From Pseudomonas rustica (GTDB lineage: Bacteria; Pseudomonadota; Gammaproteobacteria; Pseudomonadales; Pseudomonadaceae), in NCBI RefSeq assembly GCF_018336155.1, contig NZ_JAGYHF010000004.1:186001-250000 (forward strand): 64,000 nucleotides of DNA. The letters are read 5' to 3'. Shown piece by piece: positions 8,520 to 16,736 of the stretch. The translations under genes and the position numbers were made by a program. Position 1 is the stretch's first letter. Every line of letters starts with the position of its first letter. The notes beneath the pieces are model-generated. The model was not told the DNA's origin and did not search any database. It saw nothing but the letters and a program-made list of their open reading frames with translations.

Positions 8520-10064
8520 ATGAGCGACGCCTGGAACGAAGGATATTTCACCGACGAAGGCTACACCTACAGCTATAGCCGCGAAATCAATCCGGTCTTC
8601 CAGCGTTACTGTTTGCTGCTGCGCGGTTCTGCCGGCCTGGAGACCACTGACGGCTATCACTGTGAACTCGGTTTTGGTCAAGGCGTGTCGATCAATATCC
8701 ACGCTGCCGCCAACCCCGGTTCCTATGTGGGCACCGATTTCCATCCGGGTCAGGCTGGCCACGCCATAGCTCTGGCGAACAGCTGGAACAGCGATGCGCG
8801 GCTGTATGACGACAGTTTCGAACAGCTGCTCGCGCGTAATGATCTGCCGCAATTCGACAGCATCAGCCTGCATGGCATCTGGACGTGGGTCAGCCGTGAC
8901 AATCAGCAACTGATCGTCGAATTTGCCCGTCGTCACCTCAAGCCCGGTGGCCTGTTGTACGTCAGCTACAACTGTCTTCCCGGCTGGTCGCCTTCGGCGC
9001 CACTGCGCAATCTGTTCCGCCTGCACGACCGCTTTGCCACGAGCAGCTCCGCTCGCCCTGATCAGCGCATAGACGCCGCGCTGCAATTCTCCGAAGCGTT
9101 GCTGGCAGCCAACCCGAACTACGCCGGCACAGCCCCTGGCCTCAATGCCCAACTGCAGAGCATCAAAGGTCAGAATCGCCAATACGTCGCCCACGAATAC
9201 TTCAATCGTGAGTGGAACTGTATGTACTTCACCGACGTGGTCGACGCCTTCGCTCCGGCCAAACTCGACTACGCCGCGACCGCTGTACCACTGGACACGG
9301 TCGACCCGCTCAACCTGAGCGCCGAAGGGATGGATTTCCTCGAAGGCATCGATCACCCGATCATGCGCGAGCAAGCGCGGGACTATTTCGTCAATCAGAA
9401 TTTCCGCCGAGACCTGTACGTGCGCGGCGCCAACCGATTGTCTGCGGCAGAACAACGCCAGGGGCTGCTGAATACGCGCTTTATTCTGTTGCAGCCGGCG
9501 GAAAGCGTCGCCGCCAGCGTCAAGGGCCCGGCCGGCGAAGCGTCGTTGCAAGCCGAAGTGTACGGCCCGGTGCTTGAAGCACTGGCGGCCGATGCGTATG
9601 TCGCGAAGACTCTGCGCCAGCTCTCAAGCGCGTTGCCCGAAATGCCTTTTGACGATCTGCTGCAGGCCCTCAGCGTACTGATCGGGATGAGCGCTGCCGC
9701 ACCGTGCCAAAGCGAAGCCGCCGAGCGACTGGTGCAAGCGCGTTGCAGCACGCTCAATCTGCAATTGTGCAAACGTTCGTTGCTGAGCGACAAAATCCAG
9801 GTACTGGCCAGCCCGGTGACGGGCGGTGGCATCGTGGTCAGTCGCTTTCATCAGTTATTCCTGATCTCGCTCAAGCAGGGCAAAAAACACCCGGCGGATT
9901 GGGCACAACTGGCGTGGGCGGTGCTGGCCGAGCAAGATGTTGTCCTGGTTAAAAACAACCAGCCACTGAACACGGCCGAAGAAAACATTGCCGAATTGAC
10001 GGAGCAGGCACACGCATTCGCCGCCGGTTCACTGGTGACGCTCAGGGCATTGAATATCGCCTGA
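8520..10064 (+). CDS. Class I SAM-dependent methyltransferase with regulatory-domain extension
   Basis: Start chosen at MSDAWNEGYF, preceded by AAAGGA; 514 residues. The N-terminal third has a SAM-binding motif (CELGFGQG at about 48-55) and an acidic strand (GTDFHPG). The middle and C-terminal parts resemble the methyltransferase regulatory domain family. The substrate is unknown; the family includes protein methyltransferases. It is monocistronic, ends at a strong terminator and converges on a small exported repeat protein. The start region is divergent to benR, and no common function with benzoate use is evident. Confidence 0.8.
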   Translation: MSDAWNEGYFTDEGYTYSYSREINPVFQRYCLLLRGSAGLETTDGYHCELGFGQGVSINIHAAANPGSYVGTDFHPGQAGHAIALANSWNSDARLYDDSFEQLLARNDLPQFDSISLHGIWTWVSRDNQQLIVEFARRHLKPGGLLYVSYNCLPGWSPSAPLRNLFRLHDRFATSSSARPDQRIDAALQFSEALLAANPNYAGTAPGLNAQLQSIKGQNRQYVAHEYFNREWNCMYFTDVVDAFAPAKLDYAATAVPLDTVDPLNLSAEGMDFLEGIDHPIMREQARDYFVNQNFRRDLYVRGANRLSAAEQRQGLLNTRFILLQPAESVAASVKGPAGEASLQAEVYGPVLEALAADAYVAKTLRQLSSALPEMPFDDLLQALSVLIGMSAAAPCQSEAAERLVQARCSTLNLQLCKRSLLSDKIQVLASPVTGGGIVVSRFHQLFLISLKQGKKHPADWAQLAWAVLAEQDVVLVKNNQPLNTAEENIAELTEQAHAFAAGSLVTLRALNIA

Positions 10065-10080
10065 CCAAACGGCAGATGAA

Positions 10081-10112
10081 AAAAAACCCGGCTGATCAAG
10101 CCGGGCTTTTTC
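10081..10112 (+). terminator. Rho-independent terminator
   Basis: Stem CCCGGCT gatca AGCCGGG followed by CTTTTT and preceded by an A-run, so it can work in both directions. It serves the methyltransferase gene and possibly the convergent repeat-protein gene. Confidence 0.9.
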
Positions 10113-10139
10113 ATTAAGGCTTGCGGTAAAACTGCGCAT

Positions 10140-10397
10140 TCAGGCGTTACGGCGTTCGAGCAGACGGTCGGCGCCACCCTCGGCAACCAGATTGCCCTTC
10201 AGTCGATCCGAACCGTCGGCGGCAACGGCGTCACTGAACAGAGGATCGGTTTCGTTCCCGGCAACCGAGTCGCTGAACAACCGGTCGGTTTCCGTTGCGG
10301 CAACCGCGTCACTGAACAGCGGATCGGTTTCAGTCGCAGCAGAAGCGTTCAGGGCGAAGATCGAGAAAGCAATGCCGAGCAGGGTTTGGCGTTTCAT
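10140..10397 (-). CDS. Small exported protein made of five 13-residue repeats
   Basis: 85 residues: a 20-residue Sec signal peptide (MKRQTLLGIAFSIFALNASA) followed by exactly five 13-residue units: ATETDPLFSDAVA, ATETDRLFSDSVA, GNETDPLFSDAVA, ADGSDRLKGNLVA and EGGADRLLERRNA. The conserved core is an Asp followed by R or P and then Leu, with V-A closing each unit. GGAGCTC precedes the ATG by 8 nt. It shares period and motif with the protein at 22524-23132. Function unknown; a periplasmic or secreted location is inferred. I recall similar V-A-E-G-G-x-D-R proteins in other pseudomonads but could not check. Confidence 0.85.
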   Translation of the reverse strand: MKRQTLLGIAFSIFALNASAATETDPLFSDAVAATETDRLFSDSVAGNETDPLFSDAVAADGSDRLKGNLVAEGGADRLLERRNA

Positions 10398-10510
10398 GGT
10401 GTGAGCTCCGTGGTGCAGTGGTTGGGTATGGAGCCGATCTTACGCCGCGCGATCAATATGAGAACTTCATTGGGTTAATGGTTGTTATTGATAGCGTCAA
10501 TGATTGTGTC

Positions 10511-11512
10511 TTAGCGCAGCAACTGGCGCCGCATCGCCCCCGGCGACATCGCAAACCAACGCTGACACGCGCGATTGAACACGCTTTGCTCGCTGTAGCC
10601 GAGAAGCCCGGCGACTTGCGACATCGGCATGTGCCTCTGCCCCAGATAGTGTTCGCTGCGCTCTTTACGGAGTGTCTCGACAACGTCATCGAAACTGCGA
10701 CCCTGCTCGGCCAGCCTTCGCTGCAACATACGCACGTGCATCCCGAGTTGTTCTGCGATCAAAGGCAAGCGGCAACGCTGGATCGGCATCATGCGCAGCA
10801 CCAGACGTTCCACCTGCTTGACCACATCCGAGGTGGCCTGCAAATCGAACTGATCGAAATACTGCTCAAGCGCCTGATGCAGATAAGGCGCCTGCTGTTC
10901 GATCGGCTGATTCAGCTGCTCGTTGCTTAACACCAGCGCATTGCAGGGCTGGCCGGTTTGCACCGTCGTTTTGAAATAGCGCCGGTAGGTTTTTCCAGTC
11001 AAATGTGTGCTGGAAAAAAGTACCGACTGCGCGACGAAATGGTCGCCATACAGCAGCTTCATACCGTTATGCGCCACGCCCATCGCCAGTTCGATCATTT
11101 GCCGGCGGGGAGCCGGGCCCGAGAGCCGGATGTCGATGACCAGTCGTGGAGAGCCGGCCTCGCTGTGATCCAGATCGAGCTGAATGCCCGGGCTGTGGTA
11201 ACCGATGAAGCGGATGATTTGCGCCAGCGCCTCCCCCGCCGTGGCGCAGGTTCGGGCGATCACTGCTATCGGCCCGAGTACGTGCAAATCCTGATATTCG
11301 GCCATGCGCAGGCCGAAATCGGCGCAGTTCAGCTCGCGCGCGGCAAACTCCAGCAGGCCCACCAAAGAGCGTAAAGGCACGCGCGCCTCATCGTCCTCCA
11401 GCAACTGCGGATTGATCCGAAAGCGTTCGAGCATGCGGTCTGCATCGCCGCCGAGCTGGCTGGTGACTTGCCGAAAACCGGTGAACGAGGTTGTTCTTAT
11501 TAATGAAGTCAT
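10511..11512 (-). CDS. AraC-family transcriptional regulator (OruR/ArgR-arm type)
   Basis: 333 residues from MTSLIRTTSF. The N-terminal AraC-arm domain (about 1-200, with the family sequence YHSPGIQLDLDHSEAG-like region) precedes a C-terminal double helix-turn-helix (LPLIAEQLGMHVRMLQRRL and VAGLLGYSEQSVFNRACQRW). An upstream in-frame ATG at 11575 is less likely because it extends into the promoter region. It is divergent from the GMC oxidoreductase gene at 11646, which is the obvious target. Confidence 0.88.
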   Translation of the reverse strand: MTSLIRTTSFTGFRQVTSQLGGDADRMLERFRINPQLLEDDEARVPLRSLVGLLEFAARELNCADFGLRMAEYQDLHVLGPIAVIARTCATAGEALAQIIRFIGYHSPGIQLDLDHSEAGSPRLVIDIRLSGPAPRRQMIELAMGVAHNGMKLLYGDHFVAQSVLFSSTHLTGKTYRRYFKTTVQTGQPCNALVLSNEQLNQPIEQQAPYLHQALEQYFDQFDLQATSDVVKQVERLVLRMMPIQRCRLPLIAEQLGMHVRMLQRRLAEQGRSFDDVVETLRKERSEHYLGQRHMPMSQVAGLLGYSEQSVFNRACQRWFAMSPGAMRRQLLR

Positions 11513-11645
11513 GTCACTAAATATCAAATAAATGTCATGAGAGATCAATAATTTTCTTGTCCTACAAGCCAACAATCAACCCGGGGTACTTACCGCTGCG
11601 TCATCGCGACGCGGCCACTGCTCACTCGCTCGGGATTGCTCTGTA

Positions 11646-13232
11646 ATGGAATTCGATTACGTAATCATCGGTGCCGGCTCAGCCGGTTGCGTTCTGGCCA
11701 ATCGCCTGAGTACAGACCCGCACGTCACGGTGTGTTTGCTGGAGTCAGGGCCTGAAGACCGCTCACCACTGATCCACGCACCGGTGGGCGTCGCAGCGAT
11801 AGTGCCTACGCGGCATGTCAACTGGGCGTTCAAGACCGTTGCGCAGCCAGGCTTGAACGGGCGTTACGGCTATCAACCACGGGGCAAGACGCTGGGCGGT
11901 AGCAGTTCGATCAACGGCATGATTTATATTCGTGGCCATCACACGGACTTTGACGATTGGCAGGCGCAGGGCAATCCGGGCTGGTCGTTTGCTGAGGTGC
12001 TGCCGTACTTTCGCAAGAGCGAGATGAACTACCGCGGTGCCTGCGATCTGCACGGCGCGCTCGGTGAACTGTACGTCGGCAAAAACCCGATACATCCAGC
12101 GACTCAGGCCTTTATCGACGCGGGTCAGATGGCCGGGCACCGCTACAACGCGGATTTCAACGGTGTCGATCAGGAAGGCATCGGCCAGTACGACGTGACG
12201 ATCCGCGAGGGTCGACGCTGGAGCACGGCCACCGCGTTTCTCAAACCGATTCGACACACGCGCAAAAACCTCACCGTGCTGACGTCGGCGGTCGCCGAGC
12301 GCATTGTGCTAGAGGACAAAAAAGCCGTCGGTGTCACGCTTTGCCGCAACGGTGACCGGCAAACCATCAAGGCCCGGCGCGAGGTTCTGCTCAGTGCCGG
12401 CGCCTTTGGCAGCCCGCAGTTGCTGATGCTGTCGGGGATTGGCCCGCAAGAGGAGCTCAAACCTCAAGGCATCGCGGTTCTGCACGAACTTACGGGCGTC
12501 GGCCAGAATCTGCAGGATCATCCGGATGTCGTGCTCCAGTACAAAAGCCCCGATACGTCATTGATGGGCATCTCTGTAAGCGGCGGCATCAACATGGGCA
12601 AGGCCTGGCTTGATTACGTCAGGCATCGTCGGGGGCCGTTCATCAGCAACTTCGCTGAAGGCGGTGCTTTTCTGAAAACCGACAGCAGCCTGACGCGTCC
12701 GGACATCCAGTTGCATTCAGTGATCGCGATGATCGACGACCACAACCGCAAATTGCACTGGGGGCACGGTTTCAGTTGTCACGTCTGCGTGCTGCGCCCA
12801 AAAAGCAGAGGCAGCGTCGGTTTGCAGTCGATTGACCCTACCGCCCCGCCTCGCATCGACCCAAATCTTCTAGGCCATGACGATGACGTCGAGACATTGC
12901 TGACGGGATACCGCATGGCCCGCGAGATCATCCAGCAAGCGCCCATGGCACGTTTCGGTCTGAAAGATGTGCTCAGCGAAGGCTTGTACGGGGACGAGCA
13001 ACTGATCCAGTTACTGCGCCAGCGTGCAGACTCCATCTACCACCCGGTCGGCACCTGCAAGATGGGCAACGATGAACTCGCCGTGGTCGACAGTCAGTTA
13101 CGCGTGCACGGGATCGAAGGGCTCCGCGTCGTTGACGCATCGATCATGCCGACCCTGGTGGGCGGTAACACCAATGCAGCCTCGATCATGATTGCCGAAC
13201 GTGCCGCTGACTGGATTATCAATGCACGTTAA
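11646..13232 (+). CDS. GMC-family FAD-dependent oxidoreductase (alcohol/choline dehydrogenase-like)
   Basis: 528 residues, the normal length for BetA/AlkJ-like enzymes. Visible features: FAD-binding GAGSAGC at 10-16, GMC signature 1 (RGKTLGGSSSINGMIYIRG), signature 2 (GAFGSPQLLMLSGIGP), active-site His in YHPVGTCKMG and the C-terminal GGNTNAAS loop. It should oxidise a primary alcohol to an aldehyde at the membrane or in the cytoplasm; the substrate cannot be read from sequence. Probably activated by the divergent AraC protein. Confidence 0.88.
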   Translation: MEFDYVIIGAGSAGCVLANRLSTDPHVTVCLLESGPEDRSPLIHAPVGVAAIVPTRHVNWAFKTVAQPGLNGRYGYQPRGKTLGGSSSINGMIYIRGHHTDFDDWQAQGNPGWSFAEVLPYFRKSEMNYRGACDLHGALGELYVGKNPIHPATQAFIDAGQMAGHRYNADFNGVDQEGIGQYDVTIREGRRWSTATAFLKPIRHTRKNLTVLTSAVAERIVLEDKKAVGVTLCRNGDRQTIKARREVLLSAGAFGSPQLLMLSGIGPQEELKPQGIAVLHELTGVGQNLQDHPDVVLQYKSPDTSLMGISVSGGINMGKAWLDYVRHRRGPFISNFAEGGAFLKTDSSLTRPDIQLHSVIAMIDDHNRKLHWGHGFSCHVCVLRPKSRGSVGLQSIDPTAPPRIDPNLLGHDDDVETLLTGYRMAREIIQQAPMARFGLKDVLSEGLYGDEQLIQLLRQRADSIYHPVGTCKMGNDELAVVDSQLRVHGIEGLRVVDASIMPTLVGGNTNAASIMIAERAADWIINAR

Positions 13233-13483
13233 GCGTCGATGAGAAGTTTTATCTGTCAGAAAAGTCGCAACTTAATTGGCTGCATTAATTGTCGTGACAT
13301 CAAGTACTTGGTTTGATTTCAGAGGTTCGCCAGAGGGCAAATGTCATATTTGGACACGCGCACTGGAGGCGAAAACACCCACGCCATCTAAGGTGAAACG
13401 GGCATTCCGTAAAGTTTGCACGAGGGCAAAGTGATGGCACGTCATAAGTCCGTAAGGACTACCTGTCTAAAGGAGTTGTAGGT
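13233..13483. other. 251-nt leader/intergenic region before the sulfatase gene
   Basis: No gene seen. It contains small inverted repeats, for example AGTCC gta AGGACT near 13450, and ends in a strong ribosome site (AAGGAG) for the sulfatase. No confident promoter was found. Confidence 0.5.
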
Positions 13484-15064
13484 ATGACTGATTTAAGTAA
13501 GTGGTTACCTACGTTTGCGTTAGTTGCAGCGTCGGTCATCTCAGCCTCGGCCATGGCTGCGGAGAAACCCAATATATTGGTGATTTTTGGTGACGACATC
13601 GGCCAGACCAATATCAGCGCCTATTCAATGGGCGTGGTGGGTTACAAAACGCCAAACATCGACCGGATTGCCAAAGAAGGCATGATGTTCACCGATTACT
13701 ACGCGGAGAACAGCTGCACGGCAGGTCGATCTTCTTTCATCACTGGCCAGACGCCACTACGTACCGGCCTGTCGAAAGTCGGCATCCCCGGCGCACCGGT
13801 CGGCCTGCAAAAACGCGATATCACCATCGCTCAGGCGCTCAAATCCCAGGGTTATGCGACCGGTCAGTTCGGCAAGAACCACTTGGGCGACAAGGATGAA
13901 TACCTGCCGACCAACCACGGTTTCGACGAGTTCTTTGGCAACCTGTATCACCTCAATGCCGAAGAAGAACCTGAGCGTCCGTACTGGCCGAAGGATGACC
14001 CGGAGTTCGTCAAAGCCACCTCCCCTCGCGGCGTCATTCACAGCTTTGCCGATGGCAAAATCGAAGACACCGGTGCGTTGACTAAAAAACGCATGGAAAC
14101 CATCGACGACGAAACCACCGCCGCCGCACAGGCTTTCATCGAGAAACAGGCGAAAGCGGACAAACCGTTTTTTGTCTGGATGAACACCACCCGCATGCAC
14201 GCGTTTACGCACATACGTGACTCAATGCAGGGCCAAAGCGGCATGCCGGGCAACGATTACGCCGACGGCATGATCGAGCACGACGGTGACGTCGGTAAAC
14301 TGCTGAAAACCCTCGATGACCTGAAAATCACCGATAACACCATCGTGGTTTACACCACCGACAACGGCCCGAACCAGTGGTCGTGGCCCGATGCGGCAAC
14401 CACACCGTTCCGCAACGAAAAGAACTCCAACTGGGAAGGTGCTTACCGTGTGCCAGCAATGGTTCGCTGGCCAGGCAAGATCAAACCGGGTGAAGTGTCC
14501 AACGAGCTGTTCTCGGGTCTGGACTGGTTCCCGACACTGCTCGCCGCTGCGGGTGACACCGATGTCACCAACAAGCTACTCAAAGGCTGGGCGCCGACTT
14601 CCGGTGGCACCAGTTTCAAAGTGCATCTGGATGGCTACAACCAACTGCCGTACCTGACCGGCCAGAGCCCTAAAGGTGAGCGCAAGGAGTTCTACTACTT
14701 CAACGACGATGGCGTGCTGGTGTCGATGCGTTTCGGCAACTGGAAAGCCGTGTTCTGCGAACAACGCGCACCGGGCGGCTTCAAGGTCTGGAGCGAACCG
14801 TTCGTGTGCCTGCGCGTACCGAAAATCTTCAACCTGCGCATGGATCCGTATGAACGTGCCGATATCGTTTCCGACCAGTACTACGACTGGACGACCAAAA
14901 ACGTTTATCTGACCGAAATGGCCGTCGGCAAGTCCGCAGCGTTCCTGCAGACCTTCGTCGATTACCCGCCTAGCCAGAAACCAGCGAGCTTCAGCGTTGA
15001 CCAGATCCGCGCGGCGGTCGATGCAAAAATCGCTGAAAAAATGAAGGCCGAAGCAAAACAGTAA
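13484..15064 (+). CDS. Periplasmic arylsulfatase (formylglycine-type sulfatase family)
   Basis: Hydrolyses sulfate esters. 526 residues with a signal peptide ending at about Ala26 (ASAMAA). Metal-binding Asp37-Asp38 (FGDDIG) and the sulfatase signature with Cys78 and Arg82 (C-T-A-G-R) are present; Cys78 would be converted to formylglycine. Later family motifs include GKNHLG (about 130) and TTDNGP near 290. The C-x-A-x-R form deviates from the commonest C-x-P-S-R. No formylglycine-generating enzyme is in the window. A small lipoprotein gene follows on the same strand. Confidence 0.9.
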   Translation: MTDLSKWLPTFALVAASVISASAMAAEKPNILVIFGDDIGQTNISAYSMGVVGYKTPNIDRIAKEGMMFTDYYAENSCTAGRSSFITGQTPLRTGLSKVGIPGAPVGLQKRDITIAQALKSQGYATGQFGKNHLGDKDEYLPTNHGFDEFFGNLYHLNAEEEPERPYWPKDDPEFVKATSPRGVIHSFADGKIEDTGALTKKRMETIDDETTAAAQAFIEKQAKADKPFFVWMNTTRMHAFTHIRDSMQGQSGMPGNDYADGMIEHDGDVGKLLKTLDDLKITDNTIVVYTTDNGPNQWSWPDAATTPFRNEKNSNWEGAYRVPAMVRWPGKIKPGEVSNELFSGLDWFPTLLAAAGDTDVTNKLLKGWAPTSGGTSFKVHLDGYNQLPYLTGQSPKGERKEFYYFNDDGVLVSMRFGNWKAVFCEQRAPGGFKVWSEPFVCLRVPKIFNLRMDPYERADIVSDQYYDWTTKNVYLTEMAVGKSAAFLQTFVDYPPSQKPASFSVDQIRAAVDAKIAEKMKAEAKQ

Positions 15065-15092
15065 GACGCGCGCCTGAGAGCGGCATCGCAAA

Positions 15093-15137
15093 GCTTTCTC
15101 CAGGCGCGGCATCCCGTATGTCGCGCCTGGAGAAAGC
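15093..15137. terminator. Long perfect hairpin between the sulfatase and lipoprotein genes
   Basis: Perfect 16-bp arms GCTTTCTCCAGGCGCG (15093-15108) and complement (15122-15137) with a 13-nt loop. There is no U-tract, so it may be an attenuator or RNA-stability element that lowers expression of the downstream gene. Confidence 0.6.
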
Positions 15138-15161
15138 CCCATTATTCAGGGAGAAGAACAT

Positions 15162-15512
15162 ATGAAGGCAGCCCTATGGGTGTTGACGCTGGCGTCACTG
15201 ACAGGCTGTGCGGCACCCTCGATGAATGAACTGCGCCAGGAGGAACCGCGCCAAGTGCTGCATTCGAAAAAAGCCGTCAAGGTAATTGCCGACTGCGTAC
15301 AGCATGGCTGGGAGAACCTTTCGGTGTTCGAGGGCCGATCCGGGGCCACTCAGGAACCGGGCAAGAAAGGCGCGATTACGGTGGCCACAACGGGCTCGGC
15401 ATACTTCGTTGATATTCAGCCTGATGCGTCCGGTTCGGTGGCGAAATATTACGCATCGACCTATCGCTGGATATCCAGGAAGCACTTGGACACTGTGGAA
15501 AGCTGCCTGTAA
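15162..15512 (+). CDS. Small lipoprotein
   Basis: 116 residues with a lipoprotein signal peptide (lipobox LTGC, Cys16). The mature part has two Cys (VIADCVQHGWEN and the C-terminal ESCL) that could pair. It resembles the lipoprotein at 57739-58074 in lipobox position, an Ala-Asp/Ala-x-Cys-x5-W pattern, a Tyr-rich segment near the end and the terminal Cys-Leu. GGGAGAAG precedes the start. It is 97 nt downstream of the sulfatase across a long hairpin. Function unknown. Confidence 0.8.
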   Translation: MKAALWVLTLASLTGCAAPSMNELRQEEPRQVLHSKKAVKVIADCVQHGWENLSVFEGRSGATQEPGKKGAITVATTGSAYFVDIQPDASGSVAKYYASTYRWISRKHLDTVESCL

Positions 15513-15522
15513 TTTGCCGCCT

Positions 15523-15545
15523 GGCCCACTGCGCAGAGGTGGGCC
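15523..15545. terminator. Hairpin between convergent lipoprotein genes
   Basis: Arms GGCCCAC (15523-15529) and GTGGGCC (15539-15545) in the 37-nt gap between two convergent genes; probably a shared terminator, although no U-run is present. Confidence 0.5.
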
Positions 15546-15549
15546 GGGA

Positions 15550-15837
15550 TTACTTGCACTTGGCCAACACCACATGACAGGTGTTCGGCGTTCCACCGGA
15601 ACGACCGGCATAGCGGATGCAGTTGTTCAAGGATTTTTGGCGAGCCATGTTCAGGCTGGAGCCCCACGCGAGACCGCCCTCGCCGACCGTTGGTAATGCC
15701 TTGGCGTAACAACTGTCGCCGACGCCTGATGGCGGATAGTGCTTTCGGTTCGAGCAGCCTGAGATCAACGTCAGGCTGATCGCTACCAACGTGAGCCAGG
15801 CCCATAACGGACTCCGGCACCTCTGTAATCCGATCAT
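15550..15837 (-). CDS. Small cysteine-containing lipoprotein
   Basis: 95 residues with a lipoprotein signal (LISGC, Cys28). The mature part has a D-S-C-Y-A-K motif and closing Cys residues (NNC, NTCHVVLAKC) that suggest disulfides outside the cytoplasm. No family recognised. Convergent with the preceding lipoprotein gene. Confidence 0.72.
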   Translation of the reverse strand: MIGLQRCRSPLWAWLTLVAISLTLISGCSNRKHYPPSGVGDSCYAKALPTVGEGGLAWGSSLNMARQKSLNNCIRYAGRSGGTPNTCHVVLAKCK

Positions 15838-15900
15838 CCCGTTTCACCTGCTGCGAGAGAGCCGCGATGGCATGAGTCTAGCCGGTATGCCCAAGGATCA

Positions 15901-15983
15901 TGTAGGAGCTGCCGAAGGCTGCGATCTTTTGATCTGTTTTTAAGATCAACATCAAAAGATCGCAGCCTTCGGCAGCTCCTACA
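15901..15983. repeat. REPIN (class C)
   Basis: Inverted pair of TGTAGGAGCTGCCGAAGGCT... and its complement around a short spacer. Each arm also holds the mini-hairpin GCC-GAA-GGC. Confidence 0.9.
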
Positions 15984-16024
15984 GTAATCCGACTAGCCCG
16001 TTACCTCTGGCCAACGCAGTCAAA

Positions 16025-16115
16025 CTGTGGGAGCGGGCTTGCTCGCGAAGGGGGCGGCAGGTTCAGTATCTTCGTTGCAGGTACACCGCTTTCGCGAGCA
16101 ATCTCTGCTCCTACA
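16025..16115. repeat. REP doublet (class A), partly decayed
   Basis: Left arm CTGTGGGAGCGGGCTTGCTC; right arm reads TTTCGCGAGCAATCTCTGCTCC and has diverged from the left. Confidence 0.75.
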
Positions 16116-16128
16116 AAAACAAAAGCAA

Positions 16129-16162
16129 CATCAAAAGATCGCAGCCTTCGGCAGCTCCTACG
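16129..16162. repeat. Half REPIN (class C)
   Basis: Single right arm (AAAAGATCGCAGCCTTCGGC...) with no partner nearby; a solo remnant. Confidence 0.7.
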
Positions 16163-16194
16163 CAGGATGAGCGCAAGCTCGGCTGCAGCTTTTG

Positions 16195-16460
16195 ATCTAC
16201 CCGCCCCGTCGGAAGGCTGAGTGGCGGGATTTATCCGGGGGTGGGAGCGCAGCGACCGTTTGGCGCAGCCAAATGCATCGAGAGGAGGTGCAGCGAAGCA
16301 AACCGTAGGCGATGCGCCCGGATGAATTCCGTAACGAAGGAACCCCGAGCCCCAGCGAGCGGGCCGAACGCTGGGGCAAAGCCTTTTGGGTTACCTTTTC
16401 GGCGTCTGGAAAAGGTGACCCGCCGTAAGGGCGGAACCCTAAGCGGCCGTTACCGCAGGA
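16195..16460. repeat. Structured dispersed element with nested hairpins
   Basis: Two strong inverted repeats are visible: GCCCCAGCG (16349-16357) with CGCTGGGGC (16369-16377), perfect 9 bp; and 16388-16400 with 16409-16421, 12 of 13 pairs around an 8-nt loop. A CCGCC/GGCGG pair follows. I recall closely similar sequence scattered through fluorescent Pseudomonas genomes, but copy number was not checked. It has no protein-coding character. Confidence 0.55.
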
Positions 16461-16636
16461 ATGGATATGTACGCAGTCAGAAAGAACCCTACAGCCTTCG
16501 CGAGCAGGCTCACTCCCACAATTGGAACTGGGTATATTCTGCCAGAGATTGGTCGGCTCTCAGGCCGCCATCGCTGGCAAGCCAGCTCCTACAAGGATGT
16601 GTGGTAATCCCCGGTTCCGTGATCAACACTAATTCC

Positions 16637-16728
16637 CTGTGGGAGTGAGCCTGCTCGCGATGGCGGTGGGTCTGTGCCGAAAATGCTGGCTGACACAGCG
16701 CTTTCGCGAGCAGGCTCGCTCCCACAGG
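16637..16728. repeat. REP doublet (class A) downstream of metE
   Basis: Arms CTGTGGGAGTGAGCCTGCTC and GAGCAGGCTCGCTCCCACAG; ends 8 nt from the metE stop, so it lies in the 3' untranslated region of metE. Confidence 0.85.
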
Positions 16729-16736
16729 TTTTGTGA

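Larger units (their letters stand above)
15838..16736. other. 900-nt gene-free region packed with dispersed repeats
   Basis: No credible gene. It contains, in order, a class C REPIN, a class A doublet, half a class C unit, a structured element of about 270 bp, class A fragments near 16500 and 16590, and a class A doublet abutting metE. Confidence 0.75.
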
